Shown in pieces: positions 11,480 to 23,099 of a stretch of DNA of 64,000 nucleotides (position 1 is the stretch's first letter; each line of letters opens with the position of its first letter). The stretch spans positions 5,745,163 to 5,809,162 of the forward strand of contig NC_135719.1 of assembly GCF_964656455.1 (NCBI RefSeq), read 5' to 3'. Position numbers and translations under genes: made by a program. This DNA is from Halichoerus grypus. Lineage: Eukaryota > Chordata > Mammalia > Carnivora > Phocidae. The notes under the pieces were generated by a model. That model was not told the DNA's origin, ran no database searches, and saw only the letters and a program-made list of their open reading frames with translations.

Positions 11480-11670
11480 AGAGTCAGCCCGGCCACTGCC
11501 TGGCTGAATGGCCTTGGGTGACTTGCTTCAACTCTCAGAGCCTCAGTTTGCTCAACTGTAAAATGGGGATACCAGCTGCCCGCCCTACAGAATGGTAGAG
11601 AAGATTAAATAAGATCCCGGAGTGAAAGTACCTGGCATGCGGGCTGGCGTTTGGTAAATGGTGATTTTTT
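11480..11670 (+). repeat. MIR SINE, nearly full length
   Basis: actgcctggctgaatggcct, tgggtgacttgcttcaactc, agcctcagtttgctcaactg, taaaatggggataccagctg, then gagaagattaaataagatcc and gtacctggcatgc run through the MIR core and 3' part in order. Confidence 0.9.
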
Positions 11671-12699
11671 TTTGGTTTCACCACTACAATATATGTGCAC
11701 ACACAATGTGAATCACCAAGGACCCGACAATATCTGGCATGTACTTATTACTACTAAAAATATGCTCTTACCACTCCCATGAATGAGCACGACCACTTGG
11801 AAAAAGCATCTGCTATTGTGAAGGAGAGAAAGTAGCCAAATCGGGTGCACGGGGAGAGAGGCTGGAAACGAACCTGACCTTATGGAAGGTTCTAGTTTAG
11901 TTCTCAGCCTGCACAGGAGCCCCTGGCTTGTCTGGGGACCGGCGTTCCCGACCCCAGTGCTTGTGGGCCGCGAGGGTCCCTCGGGCCCCAGGCCCAGAGT
12001 GGAGCCCTTGGAGAGTCCTCGGAGAGGCAGGAAAGCCTTTCCTGGCCGGATGTGGAAGCCCTCCTCATAGGTGCCCGACATCGTCTCTTTTCTGAAACTT
12101 TACAACCCATCAAGGCAGCCCCAAAGACCAAATTCCTAAACAAATCACAAAACCCAACTGTCCTCACGCGAGTAGTCGATTTCTGGGACCCCTGGACACC
12201 TGCTAAGTCTCTCAGAGCTGGGATGACTCACCGTCAGCAAACACAGCCCTGATGGGTCACAAGGTGAAGGGGAGACGCTGAGAATGAGGACCCCCCCCTC
12301 CCCCCCACCAACGTGCTGGCCCAGATTCCCTGAAACAAAAATGCCCAGGAAGCTTCTAGTGAGAAAGCCACATTCCCGGACACATGCACAGGTCAGGGGG
12401 CAAGGGTCACCCTCCTCCCTGCACTGCAGCCGGGGACCTGCCTCCGGGAGGCTCCGCAGAGCCCCTCCTCCAAACGCCCCCGGATCTGGGTGCCAAGTGC
12501 AGGACAAACACAGGCTCTTCCGGGACTCCGAGAGCGAGGCCGGGCGGGGGAGGGAACAGGTCCGCTCATGCAGCACAGCCCTCCCCGGCTCCCCGGTCTG
12601 GCCACTGCTGCGGGGTCCTCTCTGCTGGTGGCCGATCTGGGCAGGGCCTATTCCCGCCCCACAGATCGGGGGGTGAGGATCCCGATGTCAGCCGACTGG
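11671..12699. other. single-copy DNA
   Basis: No repeat or exon recognised. A C-run lies at about 12290-12306. Frames here on both strands are stop-poor but lack domain features. Confidence 0.4.
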
Positions 12700-12860
12700 C
12701 TGGCTGTCCTGGGAGCTACAGTGCCGGCCGCGCCTGCTCGAAGGGCATTACCGAACTTAGTACTGACCTGTCTGTGTGCTTGGTACTAGGACCATCACCC
12801 TCCCGTCCTACACATAAGGAAACTGAGGCACAGAAAGATTAAGAACATCTTTAGAGCAGT
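12700..12860 (-). repeat. MIR SINE remnant
   Basis: tgcttggtactaggaccatc followed by cctacacataaggaaactga, ggcacagaaagattaagaac is the reverse-complement MIR. Confidence 0.8.
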
Positions 12861-12916
12861 GCTCCCTGGGACTGCTTCCATACTGATGCAAGCGGATAGC
12901 ATTTAGGGTTTTTTGT

Positions 12917-13120
12917 GTTTTTTTAAGATTTATTTACTTATTTGAGAGAGAGCATATGGGAGCGAGTGGGGGGAGGGGCAGAGGGAGAGGGAGAGAATCT
13001 CAAGCGGACTCCCTACTGACCATGGAGCCCGAAGCGGGCTCGATCTCACCACCCCGAGATCATGACCTGAGCTGAAATGAAGAGTTGGACACTTAACCTC
13101 CTGGGCCACCCAGGTGCCCC
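12917..13120 (-). mobile_element. SINEC, full length
   Basis: Minus-strand carnivore SINE. It starts with ttttaagatttatttactta, has the purine-rich middle (gggcagagggagagggagag), and ends at ctgggccacccaggtgcccc. It is flanked by an imperfect 17-bp target duplication (aagcggatagcatttag on the left; aagcaggtggcatttag on the right, about 13122-13138). It is moderately old. Confidence 0.95.
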
Positions 13121-13244
13121 CAAGCAGGTGGCATTTAGAAACTTTTACAGCTACGTGAAATTGCTAGGACATCCAGGCAGGCTGATAAGGTGTTGTTCTG
13201 TAAGGATCACGAATAAGAGTAGTTTTTAAAAGTAGAAGCACTGG

Positions 13245-13403
13245 GGGCGCCTGGGTGGCTCAGTTGGTTAAGCGACTGCCATCGGCTCAGGTCATGATCC
13301 TGGAGTCCCTGGACCGAGTCCCGCATCGGGCTCCCTGCTCGGCAGGGAGTCTGCTTCTCCCTCTCTCAAATAAATAAATAAAATCTTTAAAAAAAAAAAA
13401 AAA
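13245..13403 (+). mobile_element. SINEC, full length with target duplication
   Basis: Plus-strand element from gggcgcctgggtggctcagt to aaataaataaataaaatctt and poly(A). The CT-rich segment is short. The flank aaagtagaagcactgg is repeated exactly on both sides (ending at about 13243 and 13416), which marks the insertion. Confidence 0.97.
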
Positions 13404-15829
13404 GTAGAAGCACTGGTTTAGAGCCAGACTGGTTTGCGAAGGCCTAAGTTCAGTCCTGCCCCTCTTCACTCCCAGAGGCGTGACTATTTCTCTCTACTAA
13501 CGTGGGGTGGTACGGAGAGCACCTGCCTTACAAGCTGAAAAATGCAAAGGGCTCCCAGAGGCACCTGGCACGCCTGTTTGCTGCTATTATTAGCACTGGG
13601 CACCTTGCTGGGGCCATAGCGCTAGTTCCTGGAGGAGTGGCGCTCCTTGATGCCAGTTCTCCGAGGGGGACTGACCACCAGCACCTCTGCCACCCTGGTG
13701 GCTAGGGCCCAGGACACACGCCTACCTCTAAAAGCCTTTCCACAGATGCAGACCCTCCACCCCTCTGCTGGGAGCTGCCCCCCCTTTCATCTTCAGGCCA
13801 CGGTGGCTGTGGGCGCCTTCATGGGGTGTAAGGAGATGTTCTGGCCCAAACTGGAAAAACCTGCCGGGCAGCCAGCACCCCTAACTCTTGCAACCTCCAG
13901 TTTTGCCAGCAGGTGTCTTGAGAAGCAGGTGGGGCCCAGGCAGAGCAGCGGTGGCCTTCTCGCCTGTTCCCAGTCTCAGAGCTCTCCGGCCCGGTCCACA
14001 CTGGCTCCGCAGCCTTCTCCACCCTTCCCTGGGGTCCAAATCCCAAACTTGCCCAGACAACCGCATTCCCTGCTACCTTTACCCATAGTCCACTTCGTCC
14101 AGAGCCCCAGACCCAGAGTGAGGACACACAGTCCGTGCTCGAGGCCCGGTTTCCTGAGCAAAGGACCCTTCAGGGTGGGGGTGGGGGGTAGCTCAGATCC
14201 ACCTCCCCAGAAGCTCTTCCTCCACCTGGACCCCAGTGGCCACAGATGAGGCTGCTCTCTGTCCCTACCCGTCCTGCTGTCTGGCTTGGTCACCACCTAT
14301 TCCGGCTCCTGCCACCCTCCATGTCTGGTGCTGACTTGTCCCTCTACCTTCCTCCACAGATGTGGCCGGAACCCTGTCGCAGTCTTCTTTGGGTAGGAGA
14401 CTGCCCCTTTCCCTCAATACCTTGTGCCCTCAGCGGGTAGGGGCCGGGGCCCACTCGGTATGGGGCTTTCCATTCTACCTAGCACTCGACTGCGTGCCGT
14501 GCTGTAACCATCCCACATCTGCTAAGGACAAATTCAGTTCACACCTCAACAAATGTTTACGAAGCACCTACCCTGGACCAGCTGTGCTGGGTGTGGCAGC
14601 AGGAAGACACAGAGCTTGCCCTTGGGAGCCTCCCACTAGCCCAGGCCTCCACTCTGGCCTTGTGGCTTACGCCAGCATCCTCGCTCCGCACTGCCCAGGC
14701 CACTCACGCCCCAGGGCTCCTTCCCAGGGCTCCCTGTATCCCCCGCAGGTGACCTAGCCCTTCCTCCTGGGCTCTGAGGAGGGCCAAAGGGTCTCCCAGA
14801 CCTGGCCCCTCTCTCCTCCAGGCCTGCCTCCCCCACACTCCTCAGGTAACCCTGATCCACTCACTCGCCTTCCCTCTCGGGCCTCAGGCTCGAGGCCTTC
14901 ACCACACCCTGGTTGCAGCCCCTGGCGGTGCCCGAATTCTTGCCTTCTCTCTACCCCTGAACAGGAGGTCAGATCCCACGTCCTCCACCACCTCTTGGAC
15001 CCCTGCTCTCTGTCCCCTCCCCTGGACACCCTAGGTGACCGCCTCCAAACGCAGAGGCTTTGATTCGGGCCTCCTCCCTGACCTGGCAGCAGCTCCCCCA
15101 TCTTCCCCGGGCTCCAGGCCACTCACGGCTTCCCTCTAGCTCTGCTTCTTCCTCCCGGTGGGCTCTGCTGGCCCGTCTTACCAGGGCTTCCTCAGACTCT
15201 CCCCTCTGTGCTGATGTCACCAGAACGATGCCTCTATTCCCCACCCCGCGGCGTTTCCTAGGTGTTGAACCTTCTGTTAACCATCCGTCTAAACTCCAAG
15301 GAGGGCTCGCCTCCTGGGAGCCATCGGCCTCTCTCAGGGTCCTCCTTTCTGCTGTTCCAGGTTTTCAGGCCCCTCTGCAGGGCTCCAGGGCCAGCCGATG
15401 CAGGACCTGCCGCCCCCAGGGGCTGGGGCCACGCCAGACAACTGTGGCAGTGGGTGCGGACCCGGCCTTCTTCCTCACGCTCAGCCCACGTGCCGCGTCC
15501 CTTGCAGGAAAGCCAGGCTCTCACAGAGGAGGGAGGTTTGGGTGGGTGGGGGGGATCTGCATCCACCTCGGACCTTGACCCTCACATCGAGGCCCACCCT
15601 AGGGCCAGGCAGAGAGGGAGCCGGTCCCCAGGGCCATGTCTGAATCCTGCGGGCGGCAGGACCGGCCCTTGAGCCAACCATCCCTGTTGCCCGATGCGGG
15701 CCTTCCTGGCGAGAACCGGCTGCCTGTGAGCAGCTCCCTCTGGTCTGGCGGAGCCCCTTTCCAAACACCCTTCCCTCTCAAAGTGGGAGCCTGGAGGAAA
15801 CCATGTCCCACACGGCGGGGTTTTTTTTT
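13404..15829. other. GC-rich single-copy DNA with old L2-like patches
   Basis: Mostly unassigned. Positions about 14520-14640 (cctcaacaaatgtttacgaa, gcacctaccctggaccagct, gtgctgggtgtggcagcagg) belong to the unnamed old mammalian repeat also seen at 2.8, 17.6 and 53.4 kb. Positions about 14245-14440 and 15060-15240 have the pyrimidine-rich look of L2 3' ends but are too diverged to call. No exon recognised. Confidence 0.4.
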
Positions 15830-16380
15830 TTTTTTTCCTTTTACACATTTAGAGCAACGGAGGAAAATGAACACATTCACATTCTCCCTGCTCAAATAAA
15901 CCGACTTCTCTGTGCGTTCCATCCCTTGAAAACAGAAGCACTATTCAAAAAGAAAAAGAAAAAAGAAGAAAGAAAGAGGCAAAAAGAACTGAATAGAAGA
16001 GGAAGAAGGGGGGAAGGAGAGCGGGAGGAGAGTGGTCCCCGAGGGAGCCGGGCAGGGCTCAGAATGAAAGGCAGAGCGGGAAGGGAAGGAGAGCGGAGAG
16101 ACAAAGCGGGAGAGAAAGCCGGGAGCTTTGAAAGGAAGAGTGTTCGGCGTGAATTCGGCGTGCAGGGGAGAGGGGAGCACTTGAAAAGGAGCAGCCGAGG
16201 CTGTGACCCCTCATTCACACTCGTGCCAATCACAGTGACAATGCAGACCCTTTTCTTCATTTTTCCTTCTCCCCTTTCTGGGGAGAAAGGGAGGGAGGGA
16301 GGGAGAGGCTGAGAACTGCAAGTTAATTCCTAAAAATACAAAAAATAAATTCAGTTCCACCGGAGAAGCATCAAAGAGCG
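15830..16380. other. candidate conserved non-coding block, purine-rich
   Basis: Non-repetitive and strongly purine-rich on the plus strand from about 15945 to 16200. It is followed by a composition switch with a MEF2-like site (ctaaaaata, 16330-16338) and a CCAAT motif (gccaatcac near 16216). No repeat family or coding exon is visible. Regulatory function is inferred only from the appearance. Confidence 0.3.
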
Positions 16381-16442
16381 GTTTGAAAGGCTTCCCCGGA
16401 AACTCACTACACCCGCAAGAGTGGTGCTCCCTCTCGGGGAGC

Positions 16443-16456
16443 GGGGGGGGGGGGGC
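16443..16456. repeat. 14-nt G run
   Basis: An uninterrupted run of 14 G residues. Such runs are unstable in length and prone to sequencing error. Confidence 0.9.
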
Positions 16457-17574
16457 ACAGGCCTGCGACCATCAGCTTTATTTCAGGGACCTGGGTGAGC
16501 CAAGGCGGAGAGGGCCCCAGGCTGTGACGCTGGCAGAGGCCTGGTCTCCGTGGGCGGCTTGGCCCTCGTGGTTGTCCTGCCCTGGCGGAGAGCTGAGCGC
16601 CCAGGCAGGAGGGCCAAGGAGGAGGGTTTGAGTGGGGCGGCTGGGCACATGGTACTTGTGGAATGAATGACATTCTAGTGGCTCTGGGATGGGGGCAAGT
16701 CCTCTGCAGGGACTGCTCAGGCTGGGAGGGTGAGAGGTGGGTCCTTTTCATTACGGATCACTGTGCTTACAAGGGAGGGGCCTCTGTGGCCTCCTCACAG
16801 ATCAGCACTTTCCTGAGTTAGCCAAGACCAAAAGACTGCAAGATATGTGGGTGCCCCAAGGACCCCAGGTCCCTCGTTCCTCCCTGCAATCAGACGTCAG
16901 TCATGACGTATCTCCTGTGTGCTCAGCCTGGTGCTAAGCTCCGAGTCACACAGCGCACAGGACCCTGCCTACCCGCACACAGCCCTCAGTCTAGTGACCA
17001 AATGGCTCCCAGGATGTCCCTCTGAGACCATGGGTGAATGTCCCTGGTACCCCTTTCTTTGTCTTTCCTGGTCTCGCTCTCCTTGTCTTTCAATACTCAG
17101 CGAGTCATGATGAAACCCGAAATGGGGTCACCTTTATGCAGAGGTTCCTTTTTCCTTCTGATCATCCAGACGCTGGGTAATGAGAAATGCCTGGGAACAG
17201 AGAGGCTGGGTGCAGGAAGACTGATTGGTTTATTGATTGATTGACTGAGCGAGTCTCACCCTCACTCCTCTATTGAGCAATCAGTCTGTGCCGAGCTCAG
17301 TGGCATGGGCTGGGATTAGAAAGTGACAAGGACCAATCGGAGGCCCCGACACGCTTGAGGCCAATCTAGTCGGGGGTGGGGGTGGGGTGCACCACCGAGC
17401 TGGGAAAGGAAACCCTGCCTTTGCTAGCTTCATCTGGGAAGGGCTGTTAAGTTGGAACGGGCCCAGAAAGGCCTCCAAACCCAACAAGGAAGCCGAGAGA
17501 TCAGGCACATGGAAAATGCAAAGAAGCGCAGGGTCGGAAATTTCCCTGCACCACCAGGAGCATACAATTACTCT
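16457..17574. other. single-copy DNA with small repeats
   Basis: A short TTGA-type run lies at 17222-17246 (gattggtttattgattgattg). Positions about 16905-16990 resemble the unnamed old mammalian repeat (cctgtgtgctcagcctggtg). Otherwise unassigned. Confidence 0.4.
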
Positions 17575-17860
17575 TGCCTTTCAATCCAACAAATGTGAAT
17601 TCCAACAAATATTTATTGAGTGCCTACTATTTGCCAGCCAGCTCTTGTGCATTCCTAGAGAATGCAGTGAACAAGAAGACCAAGGCTTGCCCTCGAAAAC
17701 TCACACTCAGGGTGTGGGGTGGCACAGGCAAAGAAACAGGGGATTACAATTTAGTGTGAGGGGGCTGCGGGGGCCCTGGAGGAGGGGCAGCCTCGGGGAG
17801 GCTGGGAGGAGGGGTCAGGGAAACCTTTGCAGAGGAGAGGGCACGGAGTTACTTTAATCC
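17575..17860 (+). repeat. old mammalian dispersed repeat, family not named
   Basis: caacaaatatttattgagtg, cctactatttgccagccagc, gcagtgaacaagaagaccaa, ggcttgccctcgaaaactca is the repeated pattern 'tattgagtgcctactatgtgccagg...gtgaacaagac...ccctg...'. It recurs here at 2.8, 14.5, 27.1, 40.7, 48.0, 53.4 and 58.7 kb. I cannot confirm its family name. Confidence 0.6.
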
Positions 17861-18397
17861 GTTAAAACGAACTAGATTTTCATTTGTTTTGAGAAAGCTT
17901 TATAGAATTTCACCGGTGGGATACCCCAGTGTCTAGGAAAAAACAATGGAATTGATCAATGAACTATAGATAAAACATCAGATAGATGTTTTCTCGATCC
18001 TTTGGTGTATTGGGAAGAATCAGAAATAGACCCAGAAAACTAAGCTGCTGAGAAAAATAATGAACTCTTTTTAAAGAAGAAATGTAGCTCAGTACTAGGC
18101 TCGGCGATGAGCCGTATTAGCATTGTGAGTTTAACCCCAAATTGTGATAGAATAATATTAGCAGGAAGGGCAAGAATATGGCGGCAACAGATAATGTCCA
18201 AAATTGCTAAATGGAGAAGTGATAGGATAAACATATTGTTTCAAAATATGGAGGTGAATAACAGAGGAGAAATAAAAAGAATTGAGAAAATCGTTTATGG
18301 ATCTAGAGGGCTGGCGTAGGCAAGAAGGCGGGCGGGGCCTGCTGCTTTCTCCTGACCAGGCCTTCAGTACTGGCTGACATGAAAAAAGATGCATATG
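17861..18397. other. AT-rich block in a GC-rich region, probably an old repeat
   Basis: This block and its continuation at 18600-18880, beyond the SINE, are much more AT-rich than the DNA on either side. They read like an inserted old LINE or LTR relic, but I cannot match the sequence to a family. Confidence 0.35.
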
Positions 18398-18563
18398 AGG
18401 CGCCTGGTGGCTCAGTCGGTTAAGCAGCTGCCTTCAGTTCAGGTCATGATCTCAGGGTCCTGGGATCGAGCTCAGCGGGGAGTCTGCTTCTCCCTCTCCC
18501 TATGCTGCTCCCCCTGCTTGTACTCTCTCTCTCTGTCAAATAACTAAAATCTTTAAAAAAAAA
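18398..18563 (+). mobile_element. SINEC, slightly shortened middle
   Basis: Plus-strand element beginning aggcgcctggtggctcagtc (one G lost from the usual head) and ending taactaaaatctttaaaa. The flank gatgcatatg occurs at 18388-18397 and again just after the tail (about 18569-18578), supporting a target duplication. Confidence 0.93.
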
Positions 18564-19412
18564 CGAAGGATGCATATGGATTAGTTTGATAAAAAAAAAC
18601 AAAACAAAAAGCAAGCAAACAAGCAAAATGGCTTGGCAAAGGACGCACTGTTAAGTCAAACTGGGATCTTTCTGGAGTACTCAGCCGAGAAACAGAAAGG
18701 GCACCATACTTATACGTTTATGAGAACAGAAATTTCTTCGAGAAAGAGCACGATTCAGTGGGCTCCTGCCCAACGTAACACAATTAGACAGAACAGAATG
18801 GGGGGAAGAGTACCTTGGGGAAAAAAACCTGGAGGATATTGGTATGTAGCTTTAACAACAAGATCCGGAGCAATAGGGACCCTGCCCTGGGGGACGAGGA
18901 GATCCAGAGACTGGGGTGCTGCTCTCTAGCAGGGGCCTAGATCCTCAGGAAAACTGGGGTGCGTGTGAATACAGCTCACTTGGGCAAAGGCAGCGTGATC
19001 TACCTGCAGGGAGGGTGGTGGTCGGGGCACGCCGGCCTGAGCCCCAGGACCCCTGAGGAGCTGAGCTCCCCCGGATCCTCAGCATCGAGTCCACCACGTC
19101 CAAAGTGCCCTCGCGCTCTGGCACTCACAGGCTCACGCTGACCGTTCCCACCAGCCACTCCACTGTACGTTACGGTCTTTTCTAGGCCTTTTAAACTTGA
19201 AACATGTGACAGCAACACCCCACTTGTCCAGAAGTCCCTTCTCTGGCAACCTCACTTACCCCAAAACCAGGGACCGGTGGAGAGTACCACATAGCTCAGA
19301 AAGCCCAGAAGTTAATCGGACTGAGGGTGCCTCCAAGAGGGGTCTTTGCAGTTACACTCACTCTTCCCTCCACGGACAATGCCCCTCCCTTGCAGCCTCT
19401 GGACTCAGTTCT
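18564..19412. other. single-copy or unassigned DNA
   Basis: The AT-rich relic continues to about 18880. GC-rich single-copy sequence follows. No exon recognised. Confidence 0.4.
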
Positions 19413-19596
19413 TTTTTTTTTTAGATTTTATTTATTTGACACACAGAGCACAAGCAAGCGGAGCAGGGGGAGAGGGAGAGGGAGAAGCAGACTCCCCGCT
19501 GAGCAGAGAGCCCGACGAGGGGCTCGATCCCAGGACCCTGGGATCATGACCTGAGCCGAAGGCAGACGCTTCACCGGCTGAGCCACCCAGGCGCCC
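19413..19596 (-). mobile_element. SINEC with perfect 14-bp target duplication
   Basis: Minus-strand element from the T-run and agattttatttatttgac to gctgagccacccaggcgccc. The flank ctggactcagttct is exact on both sides (19399-19412 and 19597-19610), so the insertion is fairly young. Confidence 0.97.
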
Positions 19597-19840
19597 CTGG
19601 ACTCAGTTCTAACAAGCTTGTGTGTCTGGCTTCCTAGACGGGCAGATGCAGGCCACAGATGAGAAGGACCAGCAGGAAGCTGGCTGGGGTGCCCCTGCCG
19701 GAGACTGGGACAGTGAGGGTGCGGGATGCAAACCTACCAGATGGCAGTGTGGGGCCAGCCAAGGTGGGGAGGGCAACTCCAGCACCTCCATACCTCAGTT
19801 CAGTCCCTAAGCTCCTGACTGTCAAGACAGGTTCGATCCT

Positions 19841-20042
19841 GGGCGCCTGGGTGGCTCAGTTGGTTAAGCGACTGCCTTCGGCTCAGGTCATGATCCTGGA
19901 GTCCCGGGATCGAGTCCCGCATCGGGCTCCCTGCTCGGCAGGGAGTATGCTTCTCCCTCTGACCCTCCTCCCTCTCATGCTCTCTGTCTCTCATTCTCTA
20001 TCAAATAAATAAATAAAATCTTAAAAAAAAAAAAAAAAAAAA
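19841..20042 (+). mobile_element. SINEC, young, perfect 17-bp target duplication
   Basis: Full-length plus-strand element from gggcgcctgggtggctcagt to aaataaataaataaaatctt plus about 24 A. The flank aagacaggttcgatcct is exact at 19824-19840 and 20043-20059. Its head and middle are close to those of the 13245 copy, suggesting the same subfamily. Confidence 0.97.
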
Positions 20043-20209
20043 AAGACAGGTTCGATCCTATTAGAGTATATCCAGTGTTCTGTTTAGCACTCGGGGACGC
20101 AGGTGCTGGGGCCAGGGCTGAGGTTCGGTGACATGACCTTGTAACTTACCCGGTCTCCCAGCTGCCACCTCAGTGCAGGGGGCATGGGAAGCCCCAGTGT
20201 GGGTCAGAA

Positions 20210-20390
20210 GGGCTGGGCTCTGGGCCAGCTCTGCTCACCGTGGGGACCTGGGCATGAACTCAATCTCTCAGAACCCCATCCACTCAGTGACTAGAGAACG
20301 CCGGCCCAATCGGGCCAAGCTTGGTGCGGATTAAGTGAAATAATCTTCACAGTCAGCTGAAACATTTTATAAATATAACGTAATGTTACT
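20210..20390 (+). repeat. MIR SINE remnant
   Basis: ggctctgggccagctctgct, gggacctgggcatgaactca, atctctcagaacc, then gcggattaagtgaaataatc and acattttataaat follow the MIR core and tail order. Confidence 0.6.
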
Positions 20391-23099
20391 AACGCCACCT
20401 CTTTTTCTGGTGGCTGGACAGGACATCCCATGACTCGTACAAGGGTAGGGGACAAAGGAGATACCCTCTGCCTTCGGACTTTTTTGGACACAATGAAGCA
20501 ATTATCAGGCGAGTTTGAAAACCATGCAAACTTAACTTGTACGGGCTCAATCAAAGACAAAGCCAGAATCCATTCTACAAGACAGCTGGCCTGCCTGGGC
20601 TCTTCAAAGCCACCACACACACACAAAGCAGGGGGACTGTTCTAGATTAAAAGAAGCTAAAGAAACATAACAACCAAACGCAACACCTGAGCCTTTTTGG
20701 ATCAGGAAAAGAACCTAAAAAACACATTCGGAGGACAACTGGGGAATATCATATGATTATATACATTATATTATATATTATTGAATAATGGTCATTTTTT
20801 AAGGCATGATGACAGCATTGCCGCTACAAGGGGAAAGTTCTTGCTCCTAAAAGACACCTGCCGAGGTATTGAGGGGTGAAGTATCATGCTGCCCGTAACT
20901 CACTTTCAAATGATTCAGCAAAACCATGTGAAGAGAGCGAGATAAAGCAAACGTAGCAAAACGTTAACAAGTGGTGAACCTAGATGAAGGTTCTTAGCTT
21001 TTCGGTTAGGCTCGACATTCTCAAAATACAAAGTAATGAGGAAACAGACCCTGCAGGCGAATTGTGACTTGTTTTTTGCGTTTGTTGGGCCCATCTTTGG
21101 TTTGTTACCCAACCTACCCAACGCAGACTCCATGTGCCCGTGATGAGGACGGGGGTCATGCTGTGCTCCCCGATCTGATCTGCGCGGCACACACAGGAAA
21201 TACCTGGACGGTGCGCTCACGGCCAGCCTCGGCCACAGCTGGCCCCCGCCCTGCCGCCGGAGGGCCCAGGGGAAGTCAACACCTGGGCACAGCTTCCTCT
21301 CAGGTCGGCCCCTGGAGGAGCTCATCTCTTCCTCCTCAAGCCCATCTCCCGTGTGTCCAGATTTCAATACTTTATGCCTGGGCCCATCAGCCCCCTGGAT
21401 TCTGAGTTCTTTGAGGACAGAAGCCCAGATCCTGGTACCCCAAGTCTGAAGGTCAGAGAAAAGGATCCAGACCGTGGGGATCACAGTGCTGAAGATGCTC
21501 TAACAGCCAGAACCATGAAGTGCCCGTTGGAGATCATTTGGACTGGAACGTACTAGCTCAGCCCTCATTCCATCCTAGCCAGGTGGTGGCGAAGGCTGGA
21601 AACCCCAGGCTCTGCTACCCAGTGGTGATGTCCCCTGGCAAGGAGGCCTCAGTTTCCCTTTCTGAACATGGGCCCTGCCAGCTGGCTCTCTAGGGACCCC
21701 ATCCCTGCTTAGTGCTCCCTTAGCTCATTGTGGCCAGAGGCTCCGGGTGGATTGAGTTTGCAAAGCAGCCTTCCCATCATCACCAGAGAAAAGTGCCAGT
21801 GCGTTCTCACTGAGGCCATCTTCCTCAAGTGCTCCCAGGGGATGCCTGGACTTGCCGCCCTGGGGGAGCAAATGAAAACGCCCAGGATGGGCCCATCCCC
21901 AGAGGCTCTGGTAATTTTCAAAGCCCTTGCGTGATTGGAAGGTGCACCAGGGTGGAGCCGAGACAGGCAGACGTTCTCTGTGTCCTGCTGCCCCTCCTCC
22001 CGCCCATCCTCCAGAGGAGCCATCCCTTCCTGGGCAGGCCCCCTCCCCTCTCCACCTCCCCAAAGGTGGGTCTCAACGGTCACTTCAGCAACCGCGGGCT
22101 GCCTACTTCTCCGGGAGCCCAGGGCCTTGAAGGCCGCACGAGCGTCCGGATGCCATGCTCAGGCATCAGGAAGCCAGAGGATGGTTTTAGGCAAGGGACT
22201 GTTGTGATCCAGTCCTTCTGGTTACAGTATGGCCATGGTGAAGGCGGGCCAGGACAGCATCCCACTGGGCTTATCTGTTATCTCCTCCACAGTCCCCACC
22301 CCCCGCTCTCGGGCCTCCGCGGAAGCCTCGAAACCTCCATCTTTGGGAAGCAGGGCCAGGTTTGTCACCGGGGCATGAGTGGTGTCACAAGGAAGAATAG
22401 AGCATGCTTTCTTTCCACTGTGGCCAGTAGGGCTGACAGCTGAATGTGGGCAGGACATGGTGAGTGACAAATGCTAACAATGAGAATTCATTCCAGGCTC
22501 CCAATGGGCAGAGACCATCTGGACGGAGCCAGAGGCCACTGAAGGGACGTCCCTCGGTGGGGGAAGGTGCTCACTTGAGCCACTTCAGAGAGAGGCTCTG
22601 GAAATCCAAGGAGCATTCTTGCTCATTCAGAGGGACGTTAAAATCAAACAGCACCAAATGAATGGCGGGAAATGTCACCCAGCAAACACGGGAAGGGTTT
22701 TCCCCTCCAGATGAAAGCAATGGGAAAGGAAGAGGGAAACAGAGCTGGAGCGAGGGGGAGGGCAGCACAGAAGGAGGGGAGGAAAGAAAGGAGGAGGAGG
22801 AGTGGGAGGGAGGGTCCAACGTTTGTGAGTTTACCAAGGAAGGGGGAAACAGGGTAGAGGAGAGAAAGGAGAAGTGGAAGTCACTCCAACCCTTGAGAAA
22901 AGCTGCCCGTGGGACAGGGTGGGGAACTCACAGCTGGTGTGGAGGCTAAGTCCCTCTTCTTCCAAAAAGAAGCCCAATTTGGCCGCCCCGGAAGCCTCAG
23001 AAATCCATAAGGCTGGGAAATGCTGACCGCAGGGTGCAGTACCCCCCCTTGCGGCACCAGGCTTAGGAGGGTCTGTGCTTGGTTCCACCACGCTCTGCT
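20391..23099. other. single-copy DNA, mostly unassigned
   Basis: Contains an AT-rich patch (20740-20800, alternating TA) and a purine-rich stretch (22700-22900). The segment near 22185-22225 (tttaggcaagggactgttgt, gatccagtccttctggttac) resembles the distal part of the unnamed old repeat. Positions 22590-22700 are non-repetitive and could be conserved. No coding exon recognised. Confidence 0.4.

Noticed and set aside
13245..13320. Possible tRNA genes at each ggtggctcag...ggttaagcg head
   Set aside because: These are the tRNA-derived 5' parts of SINEs, repeated about thirty times with tails and target duplications, not functional tRNA genes.
22590..22700. Possible exon near 22.6 kb
   Set aside because: Non-repetitive and perhaps conserved-looking, but I found no acceptor and donor pair with an open frame between them.
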